A DNA stretch of 64,000 bases, taken from assembly GCA_050258375.1 (NCBI GenBank), contig JBLMYQ010000051.1, positions 1 through 64,000 on the forward strand, in the 5' to 3' direction. How positions within the stretch are numbered: the first letter of the stretch is position 1; every line of letters starts with the position of its first letter. The stretch is from JBLMYQ01 sp050258375. Lineage in GTDB: Bacteria > Bacillota > Clostridia > Acetivibrionales > UBA4821. Positions 52,173-61,608 of the stretch are shown in pieces. Made by a program: the position numbers and the translations under genes. The notes under the pieces were generated by a model, which worked only from the letters and a program-made list of their open reading frames with translations, had not been told where the DNA came from and searched no databases.

Positions 52173-52412
52173 TAGCCTGCCTCCCATAATACCTTTGTGT
52201 TTAATATTCTACCGTGATTCAGTATATTTTACAACTGTGTTTAACCTCTATTATTTTTATGAAAATTATGGTATAATTGTTTCAATTATTGTCTTCTTAT
52301 AAATATAAATTCCTCCACTTTGGAATTTTGTTTCTCCTGATAATTGTTAGGATAACCTTTAGCAAAAAGACGTTAATACCTTACAGACGTAAATTAGAAA
52401 GGAAGTGCTTAA

Positions 52413-53567
52413 ATGTACAGTCGTATTCTTCAAAAGGTTGCACAAAACCAAGCTGCAATGACAGGCATCCGCAATACCCTTCACCAATGCCCCGGATTAG
52501 GCTTTGAGGTCTCTGAAACCGCCGACATTATTGAAAAGTACCTTTCTCGATGGAAGATTCCATATCGCCGTTTATCCAACAATGGCATAATCGCCGAAAT
52601 AGGGAAAAAGGGCCAAAAGGTACTTGCCATACGGGCAGATATGGACGGTCTGCAAATCTACGAAGGAGCTGGGAACCCCTTTAAATCCCGGCACGAAGGT
52701 ATCATGCATGCATGTGGACACGATGCCCACATGGCAATTGTAATGGGTGCTGCTAAAACTCTGAAAGAAACAGAGAATGATCTTAATGGTATTGTAAGGT
52801 TCATCTTCCAGCCAGCAGAGGAAACAGCCTTAGGAGCGAACCAAATGATTGCTGCCGGCTGCTTGCATTACGTAAATGCAATTATTGGTCTGCATGTTGA
52901 CCCTTCTATGGAAGCAGGCTGCGTAGGCATGAAGAATGGAACTGTCTTTGCCGGAACAAGCCCTTTTGATATCAGAATCAAAGGAAAGTCTGTTCATATC
53001 GCCAACCATCAGGAAGGCATTGATGCCGCCTTAATTGCAGCCAAAATCCTTTGTTCCTTAGACACCTATTTTTATGGCAAGGAAAATGTTGTTGCCAAGA
53101 TTGGAACAATGTCTGCCGGAACTGTTAGGAATGCAATCGCAGAGGAGGCTGTTTTAAAAGGGAGTCTTCGAATCTTCAGCAGTGAAGCCCGCTCGTTTTA
53201 CCAAAAAAAGATTCAGCAAACAGCTCAGAAAATTGCCGAAAAGAATGGTGGAACAGCTTCGGTTGCTTTCAAGGAAGGGTGCCCAGTTCTTAGTAATAAT
53301 CACACAGCCTTAAATCGACTTTTCCGATTGAGTATTCAGGAAATAGGGATTGATTTAAAAGAAATTGAACACCCTCCCTTCACAGGTGAAGATTTTGCTT
53401 TTTTCTCACAGCATGTTCCAAGCTTATATTTCAGGCTTGGATGCCGGAATGAAGAGAAGGGCATTGCGCACCCGCTTCACAGCAACCTTTTCGATATTGA
53501 TGAAAGTTGTTTATCGGTGGGCTGCTCAGCAATATGCACCTTTGCAATCAACTACCTTAATAATTAA
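52413..53567 (+). CDS. M20-family amidohydrolase (hippurate/N-acyl-amino acid type)
   Basis: The 384-residue zinc peptidase-like enzyme has the metal motifs IRADMDGLQI, MHACGHDAHM (Cys-His-Asp site), QPAEE and GLHVDPSMEAG, and a late His in HPLHSN. It removes acyl groups from amino acids. Its place between dapL and dapF tempts an N-acetyl-DAP deacetylase call, but dapL makes that step unnecessary. A scavenging or hippurate hydrolase-like role is as likely. GGAAG precedes the ATG, with a 130-nt leader from a TATAAT at 52272. Confidence 0.85.
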   Translation: MYSRILQKVAQNQAAMTGIRNTLHQCPGLGFEVSETADIIEKYLSRWKIPYRRLSNNGIIAEIGKKGQKVLAIRADMDGLQIYEGAGNPFKSRHEGIMHACGHDAHMAIVMGAAKTLKETENDLNGIVRFIFQPAEETALGANQMIAAGCLHYVNAIIGLHVDPSMEAGCVGMKNGTVFAGTSPFDIRIKGKSVHIANHQEGIDAALIAAKILCSLDTYFYGKENVVAKIGTMSAGTVRNAIAEEAVLKGSLRIFSSEARSFYQKKIQQTAQKIAEKNGGTASVAFKEGCPVLSNNHTALNRLFRLSIQEIGIDLKEIEHPPFTGEDFAFFSQHVPSLYFRLGCRNEEKGIAHPLHSNLFDIDESCLSVGCSAICTFAINYLNN

Positions 53568-53583
53568 CCAGTCCTTTACACCA

Positions 53584-53625
53584 AAAGAAACCGTCTTCCT
53601 AATTTGGAATGCGGTTTCTTTTTAA
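53584..53625. terminator. Terminator after the M20 gene
   Basis: Arms AAAGAAACCG (53584-53593) and CGGTTTCTTT (53612-53621) pair around 18 nt and end in a T-run. It separates the M20 gene from the convergent dapF gene. Confidence 0.8.
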
Positions 53626-53658
53626 TCTTCTATTTCTCCTCTATTTCAAGAGAGGGAG

Positions 53659-54507
53659 CTAGGGGGTAATTTCTCCTTCGAAAACAAACTCTGCCGCTCC
53701 GGTCATATAAACCCTGTTGTTTTCTTCCTTCCACTCTATCAACAAATCTCCACCTCTGAGCCTGACAACCGATTTCCTTTCAGCCAAGCCATTCAGTACT
53801 GCTGCAACCAATACTGCACAAGCTCCCGTTCCACACGCGAGAGTTTCTCCTGCTCCTCTTTCCCATACTCTCATTTCTAAAAGCTCTCTGTTTATTACCT
53901 TAACAAACTCAGCATTAGTCCTCTTCGGAAAAATCTCGTTATTTTCTATCTCCAGCCCTATTCTTTCTATTACAATTCCATCAACATTATCAACAAATGT
54001 AACCGCATGAGGATTTCCCATTGAAACACAAGTAATTTGAACTAAATCCTTCTGTATCTCCAAAATCTCTTTTACAATTCCATTCTTGCTGCTTATTACA
54101 GGAATCCCGTCAGCCTCAAGGATAGGCTCTCCCATATCAACCTTAACCGATTCTACTAATCTATTTTGAATATTTAGCTCAATAGCCTTAATTCCTGCAA
54201 GTGTCTCAACATCAATAGCAGTTTTGTCAGTTAGACCTTTTTCATAAACATATTTTCCGACGCATCTTACAGCATTTCCGCACATCTCTGCTTCAGAACC
54301 GTCAGAATTGAACATCCTCATTCTAAAATCAGCTTTTTCTGAAGGCATAATCAATACCAACCCATCAGAGCCTACTCCGAAGTGCCTGTCGCTGATTTTT
54401 CTTGCCATCTGATTCAAATCCCCTTCGATTTTCTGTTTAAAACAATCTATGTATACATAATCATTGCCAATTCCCTGCATTTTTGTAAAGATTATTGTAT
54501 TATCCAT
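53659..54507 (-). CDS. dapF: Diaminopimelate epimerase
   Basis: The 282-residue epimerase converts LL-DAP to meso-DAP. Both catalytic Cys are present: Cys76 in [11 protein letters not shown] and Cys225 in [10 protein letters not shown]. The family start [13 protein letters not shown] is intact. Its last residues (ITP) and stop codon run into a sequence that resembles the MITE-like ends, as in the histidine kinase gene. It follows the ACS genes and pairs functionally with dapL. Confidence 0.97.
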   Translation of the reverse strand: MDNTIIFTKMQGIGNDYVYIDCFKQKIEGDLNQMARKISDRHFGVGSDGLVLIMPSEKADFRMRMFNSDGSEAEMCGNAVRCVGKYVYEKGLTDKTAIDVETLAGIKAIELNIQNRLVESVKVDMGEPILEADGIPVISSKNGIVKEILEIQKDLVQITCVSMGNPHAVTFVDNVDGIVIERIGLEIENNEIFPKRTNAEFVKVINRELLEMRVWERGAGETLACGTGACAVLVAAVLNGLAERKSVVRLRGGDLLIEWKEENNRVYMTGAAEFVFEGEITP

Positions 54508-54618
54508 CCTACTACTTGCTCCTTTTCAAATATGTTTTTAATTTGTATATTATTTTTAAAGAAGAAAAGCAATATATTTAAAAAATTCATTACCATATAA
54601 AAAGATGCTTTGAAAATT

Positions 54619-54654
54619 ACTCTATAGGAAGGGCCTTGCATCCCTTCTATAGAG
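54619..54654 (-). terminator. Terminator after the first acyl-CoA synthetase gene
   Basis: Arms ACTCTATAG(G)AAGGG and CCCTTCTATAGAGT pair with one bulge around an 8-nt loop, 9 bp after the stop codon of the gene ending at 54663. Confidence 0.75.
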
Positions 54655-54662
54655 TTTTCTCT

Positions 54663-56426
54663 CTAGTTGTGGTGTCCGCTATTAATAAATTTACTTGCCA
54701 TCTCACCAGCCATCTCAATATAACGTTTTATTTTATTGGTTGTAGTTTTCTTAAATTCTTCTTCTCTTATATTATATTCTCTAATATGTTTATAAAGGGG
54801 AATTCTTTTGTTTACAACCCTAACTTCTTTATCTATCAGTGATTTTATAAGTCCGTCAGAAACTTCATCCCCAAATTTTTCATTAATATATTCCTTATTA
54901 ATTACTATAGTAGCACAAACAACTGTATCACCATCATTGTCAGGCTTTCCGAAAATCATGGACTCTTTGATCAATGGACTGCGATTTATAATTATCTCTA
55001 ATTCTTCAGGAAATATATTCTTGCCATTTTTAGTAACTATCAAATCTTTCTTTCTACCCGTAATATGAAGGAATCCTTTTCTGTCAAAATAACCAAGGTC
55101 ACCGGTATAAAACCAACCGTCCTTTATAACCTCAGCTGTTGCCTCAGGGTTTTCATAGTAACCAAGCATTAAATTAGGACCCTTTGCTAAAATCTCTCCA
55201 TATTTATTACCGCTATCTTTTTCTATTTTGATTTCATTGCTTGGCATTGGAAGTCCTGCTGCAGAATCCTTAAAGTATTTATCCATATTCAATGCAATTA
55301 TTGGAGAACATTCGGTTAAGCCATAACCCTGTATAAAGTGAATTCCAAAATCGCGAAACCCTTTTGCGACACGTGGGTCAAGAGCTGCTGCTCCGCTTAT
55401 TATAAGCCTTAGCTTACCGCCAAAGGTTTCATGCAAATCTTTAAAAATTTTCCTTGATATATCTATACCAAAAAACTTTAATAGATTACTTACTAATAAA
55501 GCAATTTTCATTTTGGTAACCAATCCGGGCCTTTTTGAAGACTGTTCCCATATTTTTCTGTACATAGTTTCGACTATTAGTGGAACTGAAAGCATTATTG
55601 TAGCTTTTGATTCCTTCAAGTTTTTTGCTATATGCCTTAAGCCTTCGCAGTAAGCAATTGTCAAACCTTTAGCCAAAGGTGTAAGAAAACCGCAGCTGCA
55701 TTCATATGTATGATTCAGCGGCAGAAAGGACAAAACCGTATCATTCGAATCAAAATAAAGCATTTTTGTCATATCCATTATGTTTGTACAAATATTTTTA
55801 TGTGAAAGCATTACAGCCTTTGCTGCAGCAGTAGTACCTGACGTAAAAAGCATTATACTCATAGCTTCATTGTCAATTTCCGCATTGATAAATCTATCAT
55901 CACCATCTGCCAATAGCTTTTTACCTTCAGAAATAAGCTCCTGAAATGTATGGAAGGTTTTCTCTCCCTCTTTTGAATCCATACAAACCATAATCTTTAT
56001 ATCTTCATTCTTTTCTACAACTTTTGTTATTACATGCTCATATTTACCTGAAAAAATAATAGCATTTGCTTCTGACCTTTTAATAAGACTTTCTATCTCA
56101 TTTTCCGGAAGCTCCTTATCAAGTGGAACAGAAATACCGACGCCGTTAACTACTGCCAGATATGAAACAGCCCATTCATACCTGTTTTCCCCTATTATTA
56201 CTATCCTTTTTCCTTTTAAGCCCAAATTAATAAGCACTGTCCCCAAAGCATCCACGTCATGCTTCAATTGGGAATAAAGAATCGGAACATACTCATGGCT
56301 TTCTTTATCTTTAACAAGAAAAGCAGATTTCGAAGCATAATCATTACAGCTGGAATTAAGCATTTCTTTTAAATTATTAATTTTTACTGATTGATAAAAT
56401 GGTTTGTACTTCGTATTGACTCCCAT
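54663..56426 (-). CDS. AMP-binding acyl-CoA synthetase (long-chain type), paralog 1
   Basis: A 587-residue ANL-family enzyme with the AMP loop (MLFTSGTTAAAKAVMLSH), LRLIISGAAALDPRVAKGF, GYGLTECSPIIALN, GWFYTGDLGYFDRKGFLHI and GRKKDLIVTKNGKNIFP. It would make acyl-AMP and then acyl-CoA. The usual GxPKG end of the loop is altered to AAAKA. It lies 115 bp downstream of a close paralog with the same direction and shared N-terminal layout, so the two arose by tandem duplication. Confidence 0.9.
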   Translation of the reverse strand: MGVNTKYKPFYQSVKINNLKEMLNSSCNDYASKSAFLVKDKESHEYVPILYSQLKHDVDALGTVLINLGLKGKRIVIIGENRYEWAVSYLAVVNGVGISVPLDKELPENEIESLIKRSEANAIIFSGKYEHVITKVVEKNEDIKIMVCMDSKEGEKTFHTFQELISEGKKLLADGDDRFINAEIDNEAMSIMLFTSGTTAAAKAVMLSHKNICTNIMDMTKMLYFDSNDTVLSFLPLNHTYECSCGFLTPLAKGLTIAYCEGLRHIAKNLKESKATIMLSVPLIVETMYRKIWEQSSKRPGLVTKMKIALLVSNLLKFFGIDISRKIFKDLHETFGGKLRLIISGAAALDPRVAKGFRDFGIHFIQGYGLTECSPIIALNMDKYFKDSAAGLPMPSNEIKIEKDSGNKYGEILAKGPNLMLGYYENPEATAEVIKDGWFYTGDLGYFDRKGFLHITGRKKDLIVTKNGKNIFPEELEIIINRSPLIKESMIFGKPDNDGDTVVCATIVINKEYINEKFGDEVSDGLIKSLIDKEVRVVNKRIPLYKHIREYNIREEEFKKTTTNKIKRYIEMAGEMASKFINSGHHN

Positions 56427-56541
56427 AAAATATCCTCTCTGACTTCAATATCATTGGACATAATCTACTAATGCATTAACTCTTTTATACAGTATATATT
56501 TTAATTTGTAAAATAATAATTTTATAGTAAATACAATAATA

Positions 56542-58269
56542 TTATTTCGAGGTTTCCAAATACCTTTTTATTTTTTTCGTTGTTGTCTTTTGGAATTCCT
56601 CTTCTCTTATACTGTATTGCTTAATGTGCTTATACGGCAAGATCGAATGATTGATTTTCTTGATTTCTTCGCCAACAATAAAGTTAACCATTTCTTCCGT
56701 AAGAGAATCTCCGCATTTTTCTTCAAGATATTCCCTGTTAATTACAATTTCGGCACATACCAAGGTATCTCCATCTTCATCCGGCTTCCCATAGACCATG
56801 GACTCCTTGACAAACAATGCTCTGTTTATAAGGGTTTCCAGTTCTTCCGGATATATATTTTTACCATTTTTCGTTACTATCAGGTATTTTTTTCTTCCTG
56901 TTATATATATAAAGCCATTTTTATCAATGTATCCCAAATCTCCAGTATAATACCATCCATCTTTCAATACATTATTAGTAGCCTCTTCATTATTGTAGTA
57001 CCCAATCATTATATTCGGACCTCTTACAACGATTTCCCCTATTCCCTCATCATTCTTATCTTCAATTTTCACCTCAACATTTGGCGTAGGAAGACCAGCC
57101 GAAGCATCTTTACTATACCCCACCATATTAACTGCTACAAGCGGTGAACACTCAGTCAGCCCATACCCCTGAATCGCTAATATCCCAAATTCGCGATAGC
57201 CTTTTGATACTGCGGGGTCAATTGCAGCCGCACCGCTGATTAATAGTGACATGCTGCCTCCCATCATGTCGTGAATAGGCTTAAAAAGTCTTTTTCTTAT
57301 ATCAATACCAAACATTAAAAGAAAATTACTTAAAGCAATTGCAATTTTAAGCTTCCTCATTTTACCCGGTTCTTTTGCCGCTTGCTCCCATATTCTTTTG
57401 TAAATATTTTCAGCAATCAATGGCACCGTCAGCATAATCGTCGCTTTTGACTGCTGAAGATTCTTGACTATGTGCCTTAATCCCTGACAAAAAGCTATTG
57501 TTGAGCCGGAATATATTTGCAGCAGGAAGCCTCCTGTACATTCATAGGTATGGTGTATCGGAAGTACAGATAGCAAGACATCTTTCTCTGTAAACAACAC
57601 CATGCTTCCCATATCCATTATGTTTGAAGAGATATTTCTATGTGATAGCATTACTGCTTTTGAAGAATCTGTTGTCCCTGAAGTAAAAAGCATCATTCCC
57701 ATTTCTTCTGAATCTATTACAGCATCAACATAGTCTTTTATGCCTTCTTCTATAAGCTTTTCGCCCTCTTTGACAAGCTTTTTATAGGAGTAGAAGTTAT
57801 CCTTATCATCTTCTAAGTCCATAGAAATATATTTTTTTACTGAATCAACTTTTTGAATGATATTGTCAAAGACAGCCTGCAGCTTGCCTGAAAAAATTAC
57901 TGCTTCAGCCTCAGACCTTATAAGGAGGTTTTCTATTTCATTCTCCGGCAGTTCCTTGTCAATAGGAACAATTACTCCCACACCATTTACCACAGCCAAA
58001 TATGTAACTGCCCACTCGTATCTGTTTTCTCCTATCACGGCAACCCTTTTCCCTTTTAAACCGCTTTGTAATAAAGCTGTCCCTAATGAATTAACATCTT
58101 TACCATATTGGCTGTAAGATACAGGCATATAATTTTCGATTTCCTGTGAATAAACAAGGAAGGCTGGCTTTTCCCCAAAAATAGTACAACTTTGCACCAG
58201 CATCTCTTTAAGATTTGAGATTGGTCTTACTTTATTAAGTGGCTTCTTATACAACTTTAAATTATTCAT
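56542..58269 (-). CDS. AMP-binding acyl-CoA synthetase (long-chain type), paralog 2
   Basis: The 575-residue protein shares every motif block with its neighbour: MLFTSGTTDSSKAVMLSH, GGSMSLLISGAAAIDPAVSKG, QGYGLTECSPLVAVNM, GWYYTGDLGYIDKNGFIYI, and GRKKYLIVTKNGKNIYP. The AMP loop is TTDSSKA, so both paralogs lack the canonical Pro and Gly. GAAAGGAAG precedes the ATG. It is divergent from the zinc-ribbon pair. The substrate chain is unknown. Confidence 0.9.
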   Translation of the reverse strand: MNNLKLYKKPLNKVRPISNLKEMLVQSCTIFGEKPAFLVYSQEIENYMPVSYSQYGKDVNSLGTALLQSGLKGKRVAVIGENRYEWAVTYLAVVNGVGVIVPIDKELPENEIENLLIRSEAEAVIFSGKLQAVFDNIIQKVDSVKKYISMDLEDDKDNFYSYKKLVKEGEKLIEEGIKDYVDAVIDSEEMGMMLFTSGTTDSSKAVMLSHRNISSNIMDMGSMVLFTEKDVLLSVLPIHHTYECTGGFLLQIYSGSTIAFCQGLRHIVKNLQQSKATIMLTVPLIAENIYKRIWEQAAKEPGKMRKLKIAIALSNFLLMFGIDIRKRLFKPIHDMMGGSMSLLISGAAAIDPAVSKGYREFGILAIQGYGLTECSPLVAVNMVGYSKDASAGLPTPNVEVKIEDKNDEGIGEIVVRGPNIMIGYYNNEEATNNVLKDGWYYTGDLGYIDKNGFIYITGRKKYLIVTKNGKNIYPEELETLINRALFVKESMVYGKPDEDGDTLVCAEIVINREYLEEKCGDSLTEEMVNFIVGEEIKKINHSILPYKHIKQYSIREEEFQKTTTKKIKRYLETSK

Positions 58270-58491
58270 TTAATCTTCCTTTCAAAATTTGTACAAGCAT
58301 TTGGTATCTGGTGCTAATTATTATAACTTATTAAATAAAAAAAATAAACATGCCATTTCTTTTCTATTAAATGGAAAATAATAATTTTTATAAAGTAATG
58401 TTGTTTTTTTGTTAATTTGCTGAGTATACTGACAAATAGCATTCTTTAAGATATAATTATTATGTCCAAAATATTACTAAGGAGGAAAGCT

Positions 58492-58851
58492 ATGAAATGT
58501 CCTGTATGTGATGTTGAGATGAAGCATGCCTCAATTAAAAATGTTGAAATTGATTACTGTGAGCAATGTCAAGGATTTTGGTGCGATAAGGATGAGCTTG
58601 AAAAAGTCGCAATGCTTGGCAAAGACTATCTGGCAAGTTCTCCAATATCCAAAAGCATTGAGGAGGGTATTCAAAGCACTAATAAGCCAAACAAATCCTT
58701 ACTCCTTTGTCCAAGCTGTAACGCAAGCCTCGTAAAATTTAATTATTCATATGAAAGTGATATCTTTTTGGAAACTTGCAAGATATGCAACGGAATTTGG
58801 GTAGATGATGGTGAATTAGGAGATATTATTGATTATATTTATAGTGAATAA
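58492..58851 (+). CDS. zf-TFIIB zinc-ribbon protein, paralog 1
   Basis: The protein has 119 residues from ATG 58492 (AAGGAGGAAAG upstream). Two CxxC...CxxC modules are seen: MKCPVCDVEMKHAS with YCEQCQGFWCDKDEL, and LLCPSCNASL with CKICNGIWVDDGEL. This W-D-EL pattern is typical of zf-TFIIB domains. Role unknown; nucleic acid or protein binding is likely. The 27-bp gap to a paralog suggests tandem duplication and co-transcription. Confidence 0.82.
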   Translation: MKCPVCDVEMKHASIKNVEIDYCEQCQGFWCDKDELEKVAMLGKDYLASSPISKSIEEGIQSTNKPNKSLLLCPSCNASLVKFNYSYESDIFLETCKICNGIWVDDGELGDIIDYIYSE

Positions 58852-58877
58852 TAATAATCAGTATATGGAGGTGCCAA

Positions 58878-59387
58878 ATGAAGTGTCCAAAATGTAATTC
58901 CAGTCTTAAAACAGCAGAAATCGAGAATATATCTGTAGAAATATGTCCATCATGTGATGGTTTATGGTTAGATAAAATTGAGTTAGCAAAAATAGTTGAT
59001 TTTGATTTTAATTTACTAAAAAAATCAGAAATAGCTTCCACACTAGATAAAGATAAACAAATAGATGTAACAGAAAATAAAATAATAAAATGTCCAAATT
59101 GCAGCTCTCAAATGATAAGTACCAACAGTTTATTTAACGCTGATACTAATATTGACATATGTCCAGCATGCAATGGGACATGGCTGGATGATGGCGAATT
59201 AAAAGAAGTAATAAATTATATGAAGAAAAATTCAGGCTCCCTTTCAGATGAGCAAATAAATAAAATAAAATTAAAGCTCCAACATTCTCAGGAAGCACTT
59301 CATAAATCAGGAATAATTGGTCTTATGGAATCTTATTTTATATCTATAAAGAAGCTTGTTCATCATAAAGATTACGATGCATTTTAA
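58878..59387 (+). CDS. zf-TFIIB zinc-ribbon protein, paralog 2
   Basis: The 169-residue protein has two zinc modules (KCPKCNSSLKTAE with ICPSCDGLWLDKIEL, and KCPNCSSQMIS with ICPACNGTWLDDGEL). A helical C-terminal tail of about 50 residues, missing from the paralog, follows. GGAGGT precedes the ATG. The por operon starts 111 bp downstream with its own ribosome site. Confidence 0.82.
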   Translation: MKCPKCNSSLKTAEIENISVEICPSCDGLWLDKIELAKIVDFDFNLLKKSEIASTLDKDKQIDVTENKIIKCPNCSSQMISTNSLFNADTNIDICPACNGTWLDDGELKEVINYMKKNSGSLSDEQINKIKLKLQHSQEALHKSGIIGLMESYFISIKKLVHHKDYDAF

Positions 59388-59498
59388 ATTATTATATTGA
59401 ACATAATTAACTTTTGAGATTTATGCTTTGAGTTTTGTAATATGTTTTATTTGATTTTATAATACTATAATAATAGCTTAGAATAGGAGGTATATTAA

Positions 59499-60077
59499 AT
59501 GAATAAGGTCGTCGAAATCAGATGGCATGGAAGAGGCGGTCAAGGTGCAAAAACAGCATCCTTACTTCTTGCCGATGCAGCCTTCAATACCGGAAAATAT
59601 ATTCAAGGATTCCCTGAATATGGTCCTGAAAGAATGGGTGCACCAATCACGGCATACAACCGTATAAGTGATGAGAAAATCACTGTTCACAGCAATATTT
59701 ACGAGCCTGATTATGTGGTAGTTGTTGATGACACACTTTTAACTTCAGTTGATGTAACTGCAGGATTAAATTCAGAGGGAGCAATAATAATCAACACAAC
59801 AAAATCACCAGAAGAAATAAAACCTCTTTTAAAGGGGTACTCCGGAAAGGTTTGCACAATAGATGCAAGAACAATTTCAATGGAAACATTAGGTAAGTAT
59901 TTTCCTAACACTCCAATGCTTGCCGCTGTAGTAAAGGTTAGCAAGGTTATGGATGAAAACAGATTTCTTAATGATATGGAAGATTCATTTAAACACAAAT
60001 TTGCCAAGAAGCCTGAAATGGTACAAGGTAATATAAATGCTCTCAAGAGAGCAATGCAGGAGGTGAAGGGGCTATGA
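59499..60077 (+). CDS. porG: 2-oxoacid:ferredoxin oxidoreductase, gamma subunit
   Basis: The 192-residue gamma subunit starts VEIRWHGRGGQGAKTASLLLAD and has FPEYGPERMGAPITAYNRIS, the CoA-binding region of this family. It is the first gene of the gamma-delta-alpha-beta order of four-subunit pyruvate (or 2-oxoisovalerate) ferredoxin oxidoreductase. Its stop overlaps the delta start by 4 bp. The complex links oxoacid decarboxylation to ferredoxin reduction in the cytoplasm. Confidence 0.93.
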   Translation: MNKVVEIRWHGRGGQGAKTASLLLADAAFNTGKYIQGFPEYGPERMGAPITAYNRISDEKITVHSNIYEPDYVVVVDDTLLTSVDVTAGLNSEGAIIINTTKSPEEIKPLLKGYSGKVCTIDARTISMETLGKYFPNTPMLAAVVKVSKVMDENRFLNDMEDSFKHKFAKKPEMVQGNINALKRAMQEVKGL

Positions 60078-60373
60078 GCAATAATAATATAACCAGAAGC
60101 ACTCCTTGGAGAGAACTGACCGAAGGAGGAACAATATATACTCCTGGCAATTCAGAAAATGTTAAAACCGGCGATTGGCGTTCAATGAAGCCTATCTGGA
60201 TAAAAGAAAACTGCAAGCAATGTCTTCTTTGTTACCCTGTATGCCCTGACACATCAATTCTTATTGATGAAGAAGGAAAAAGAATAGATTTTGATTATAA
60301 TCATTGCAAGGGATGTGGAGTATGCTTCAAGGTTTGTCCCTTTAAAGCAATAGACTTCGCAGAGGAAAGATAG
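60074..60373 (+). CDS. porD: 2-oxoacid:ferredoxin oxidoreductase, delta (ferredoxin) subunit
   Basis: The 99-residue subunit has two [4Fe-4S] motifs, CKQCLLCYPVCPD (about 51-63) and CKGCGVCFKVCPFKA (about 79-93), each with the CxxCxxCxxxCP spacing. It passes electrons from the TPP site to ferredoxin. AGGAGGTGAAG precedes the ATG at the porG overlap. Confidence 0.95.
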   Translation: MSNNNITRSTPWRELTEGGTIYTPGNSENVKTGDWRSMKPIWIKENCKQCLLCYPVCPDTSILIDEEGKRIDFDYNHCKGCGVCFKVCPFKAIDFAEER

Positions 60374-60411
60374 AGAAAGATTAGTTTAACTAGAAAGGAA
60401 TGATAAAACAA

Positions 60412-61596
60412 ATGTCTATTAGAGAAAGATTAAGTGGTAACGAGGCAGTTGCAACTGCTATGAAGCAAATAAATCCCGACGTTGTTGCTGCTTTTCCTAT
60501 AACACCATCAACAGAAGTTCCCCAGTATTTTTCAACCTTTGTAGCGAACGGAAGTGTTGATACCGAATTCGTTGCCGTTGAAAGTGAACACAGCGCAATG
60601 AGTGCTTGCGTAGGTGCTTCGGCTGCAGGTGGAAGAGCTATGACCGCGACATCAGCAAACGGACTTGCGCTTATGTGGGAAGAGCTTTATATAGCTGCAG
60701 CATCAAGATTGCCAATAGTTATGGCTTGCGTAAACAGAACACTGTCAGGGCCACTGAATATACACAATGACCACAGCGACTCAATGGGAGCTAGAGATTC
60801 CGGTTGGATTCAGCTTTACTCGGAAAGCAATCAGGAAGCTTACGATAACATGATAATGGCTGTAAAAATCGCAGAGCATCCAGACGTAAACCTTCCGGTA
60901 ATGGTCTGTCTTGACGGCTTTATAACAAGCCATTCACTTGAAAATATCGAACTGTTAGAAGATGATATAGTGAAAAACTTTGTTGGAGAGTATAATCCAA
61001 AGCATTTTTTACTTGATAAAAATAATCCGATATCAGTTGGCCCACTTGATTTGCAGTTTTACTGCTTTGAACATAAAAAACAGCAATCACAGGCAATGTA
61101 CAATGCAAGAAAGGTTATTGCCGATGTAACTAATGATTTTGCCAGAATTTCGGGAAGAGAATATGGAACCTTTGAAGCATACAGAATGGATGATGCAGAG
61201 GTTGCAGCGATTATTCTTAATTCAACCGCCGGAACAGCCAAGTATGTAGTTGATCAGCTTAGAGAAAAAGGAATAAAGGCTGGCTTAATCAAGCCAAGAA
61301 TTTTCCGCCCATTCCCAGTTGACGAAATAGCTGATGCAGTTAAAAATTGTAAAGCCTTAGCTGTTATGGATAAAGCCGACAGCTTCAACGCCGCCGGTGG
61401 CCCACTGTTTACAGAGGTAACAAGTGCAATGCTTGTAAATGGAATTACAAATGTTAAAACTGTTAATTATATTTATGGACTTGGCGGAAGAGATGTCAAG
61501 ACAGATGATATTGAAAAGGTTTATAATGACTTATCAAAAATAGCTGGCCAAGGCAAGGTTGAATCGACATTCAATTACCTTGGCGTTAGAGAATAG
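60412..61596 (+). CDS. porA: 2-oxoacid:ferredoxin oxidoreductase, alpha subunit
   Basis: The protein has 394 residues from ATG 60412; the ATG at 60400 directly abuts AAAGGA and is less likely. It starts MSIRERLSGNEAVATAMKQI and has VVAAFPITPSTEVPQYFSTF, with ESEHSAMSACVGASAAGGR as the alpha-subunit core. The alpha chain forms part of the TPP site with the beta chain. It is 38 bp after porD and 12 bp before porB. Confidence 0.94.
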   Translation: MSIRERLSGNEAVATAMKQINPDVVAAFPITPSTEVPQYFSTFVANGSVDTEFVAVESEHSAMSACVGASAAGGRAMTATSANGLALMWEELYIAAASRLPIVMACVNRTLSGPLNIHNDHSDSMGARDSGWIQLYSESNQEAYDNMIMAVKIAEHPDVNLPVMVCLDGFITSHSLENIELLEDDIVKNFVGEYNPKHFLLDKNNPISVGPLDLQFYCFEHKKQQSQAMYNARKVIADVTNDFARISGREYGTFEAYRMDDAEVAAIILNSTAGTAKYVVDQLREKGIKAGLIKPRIFRPFPVDEIADAVKNCKALAVMDKADSFNAAGGPLFTEVTSAMLVNGITNVKTVNYIYGLGGRDVKTDDIEKVYNDLSKIAGQGKVESTFNYLGVRE

Positions 61597-61608
61597 GCGG
61601 TGAATAAT

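Noticed and set aside
52188..52412. Lysine riboswitch before the M20 gene, suggested by its dapL/dapF neighbours
   Set aside because: The leader is too short and the lysine aptamer signatures are not visible.
52277..52507. 76-codon frame starting upstream of the M20 gene
   Set aside because: It overlaps the M20 start, lacks a ribosome site and has no recognisable protein features. The region is better read as a 130-nt leader.
52413..53567. Firm call of the M20 enzyme as N-acetyl-diaminopimelate deacetylase
   Set aside because: dapL provides a direct route to LL-DAP and no dapH homolog is seen; family motifs alone do not fix the substrate.
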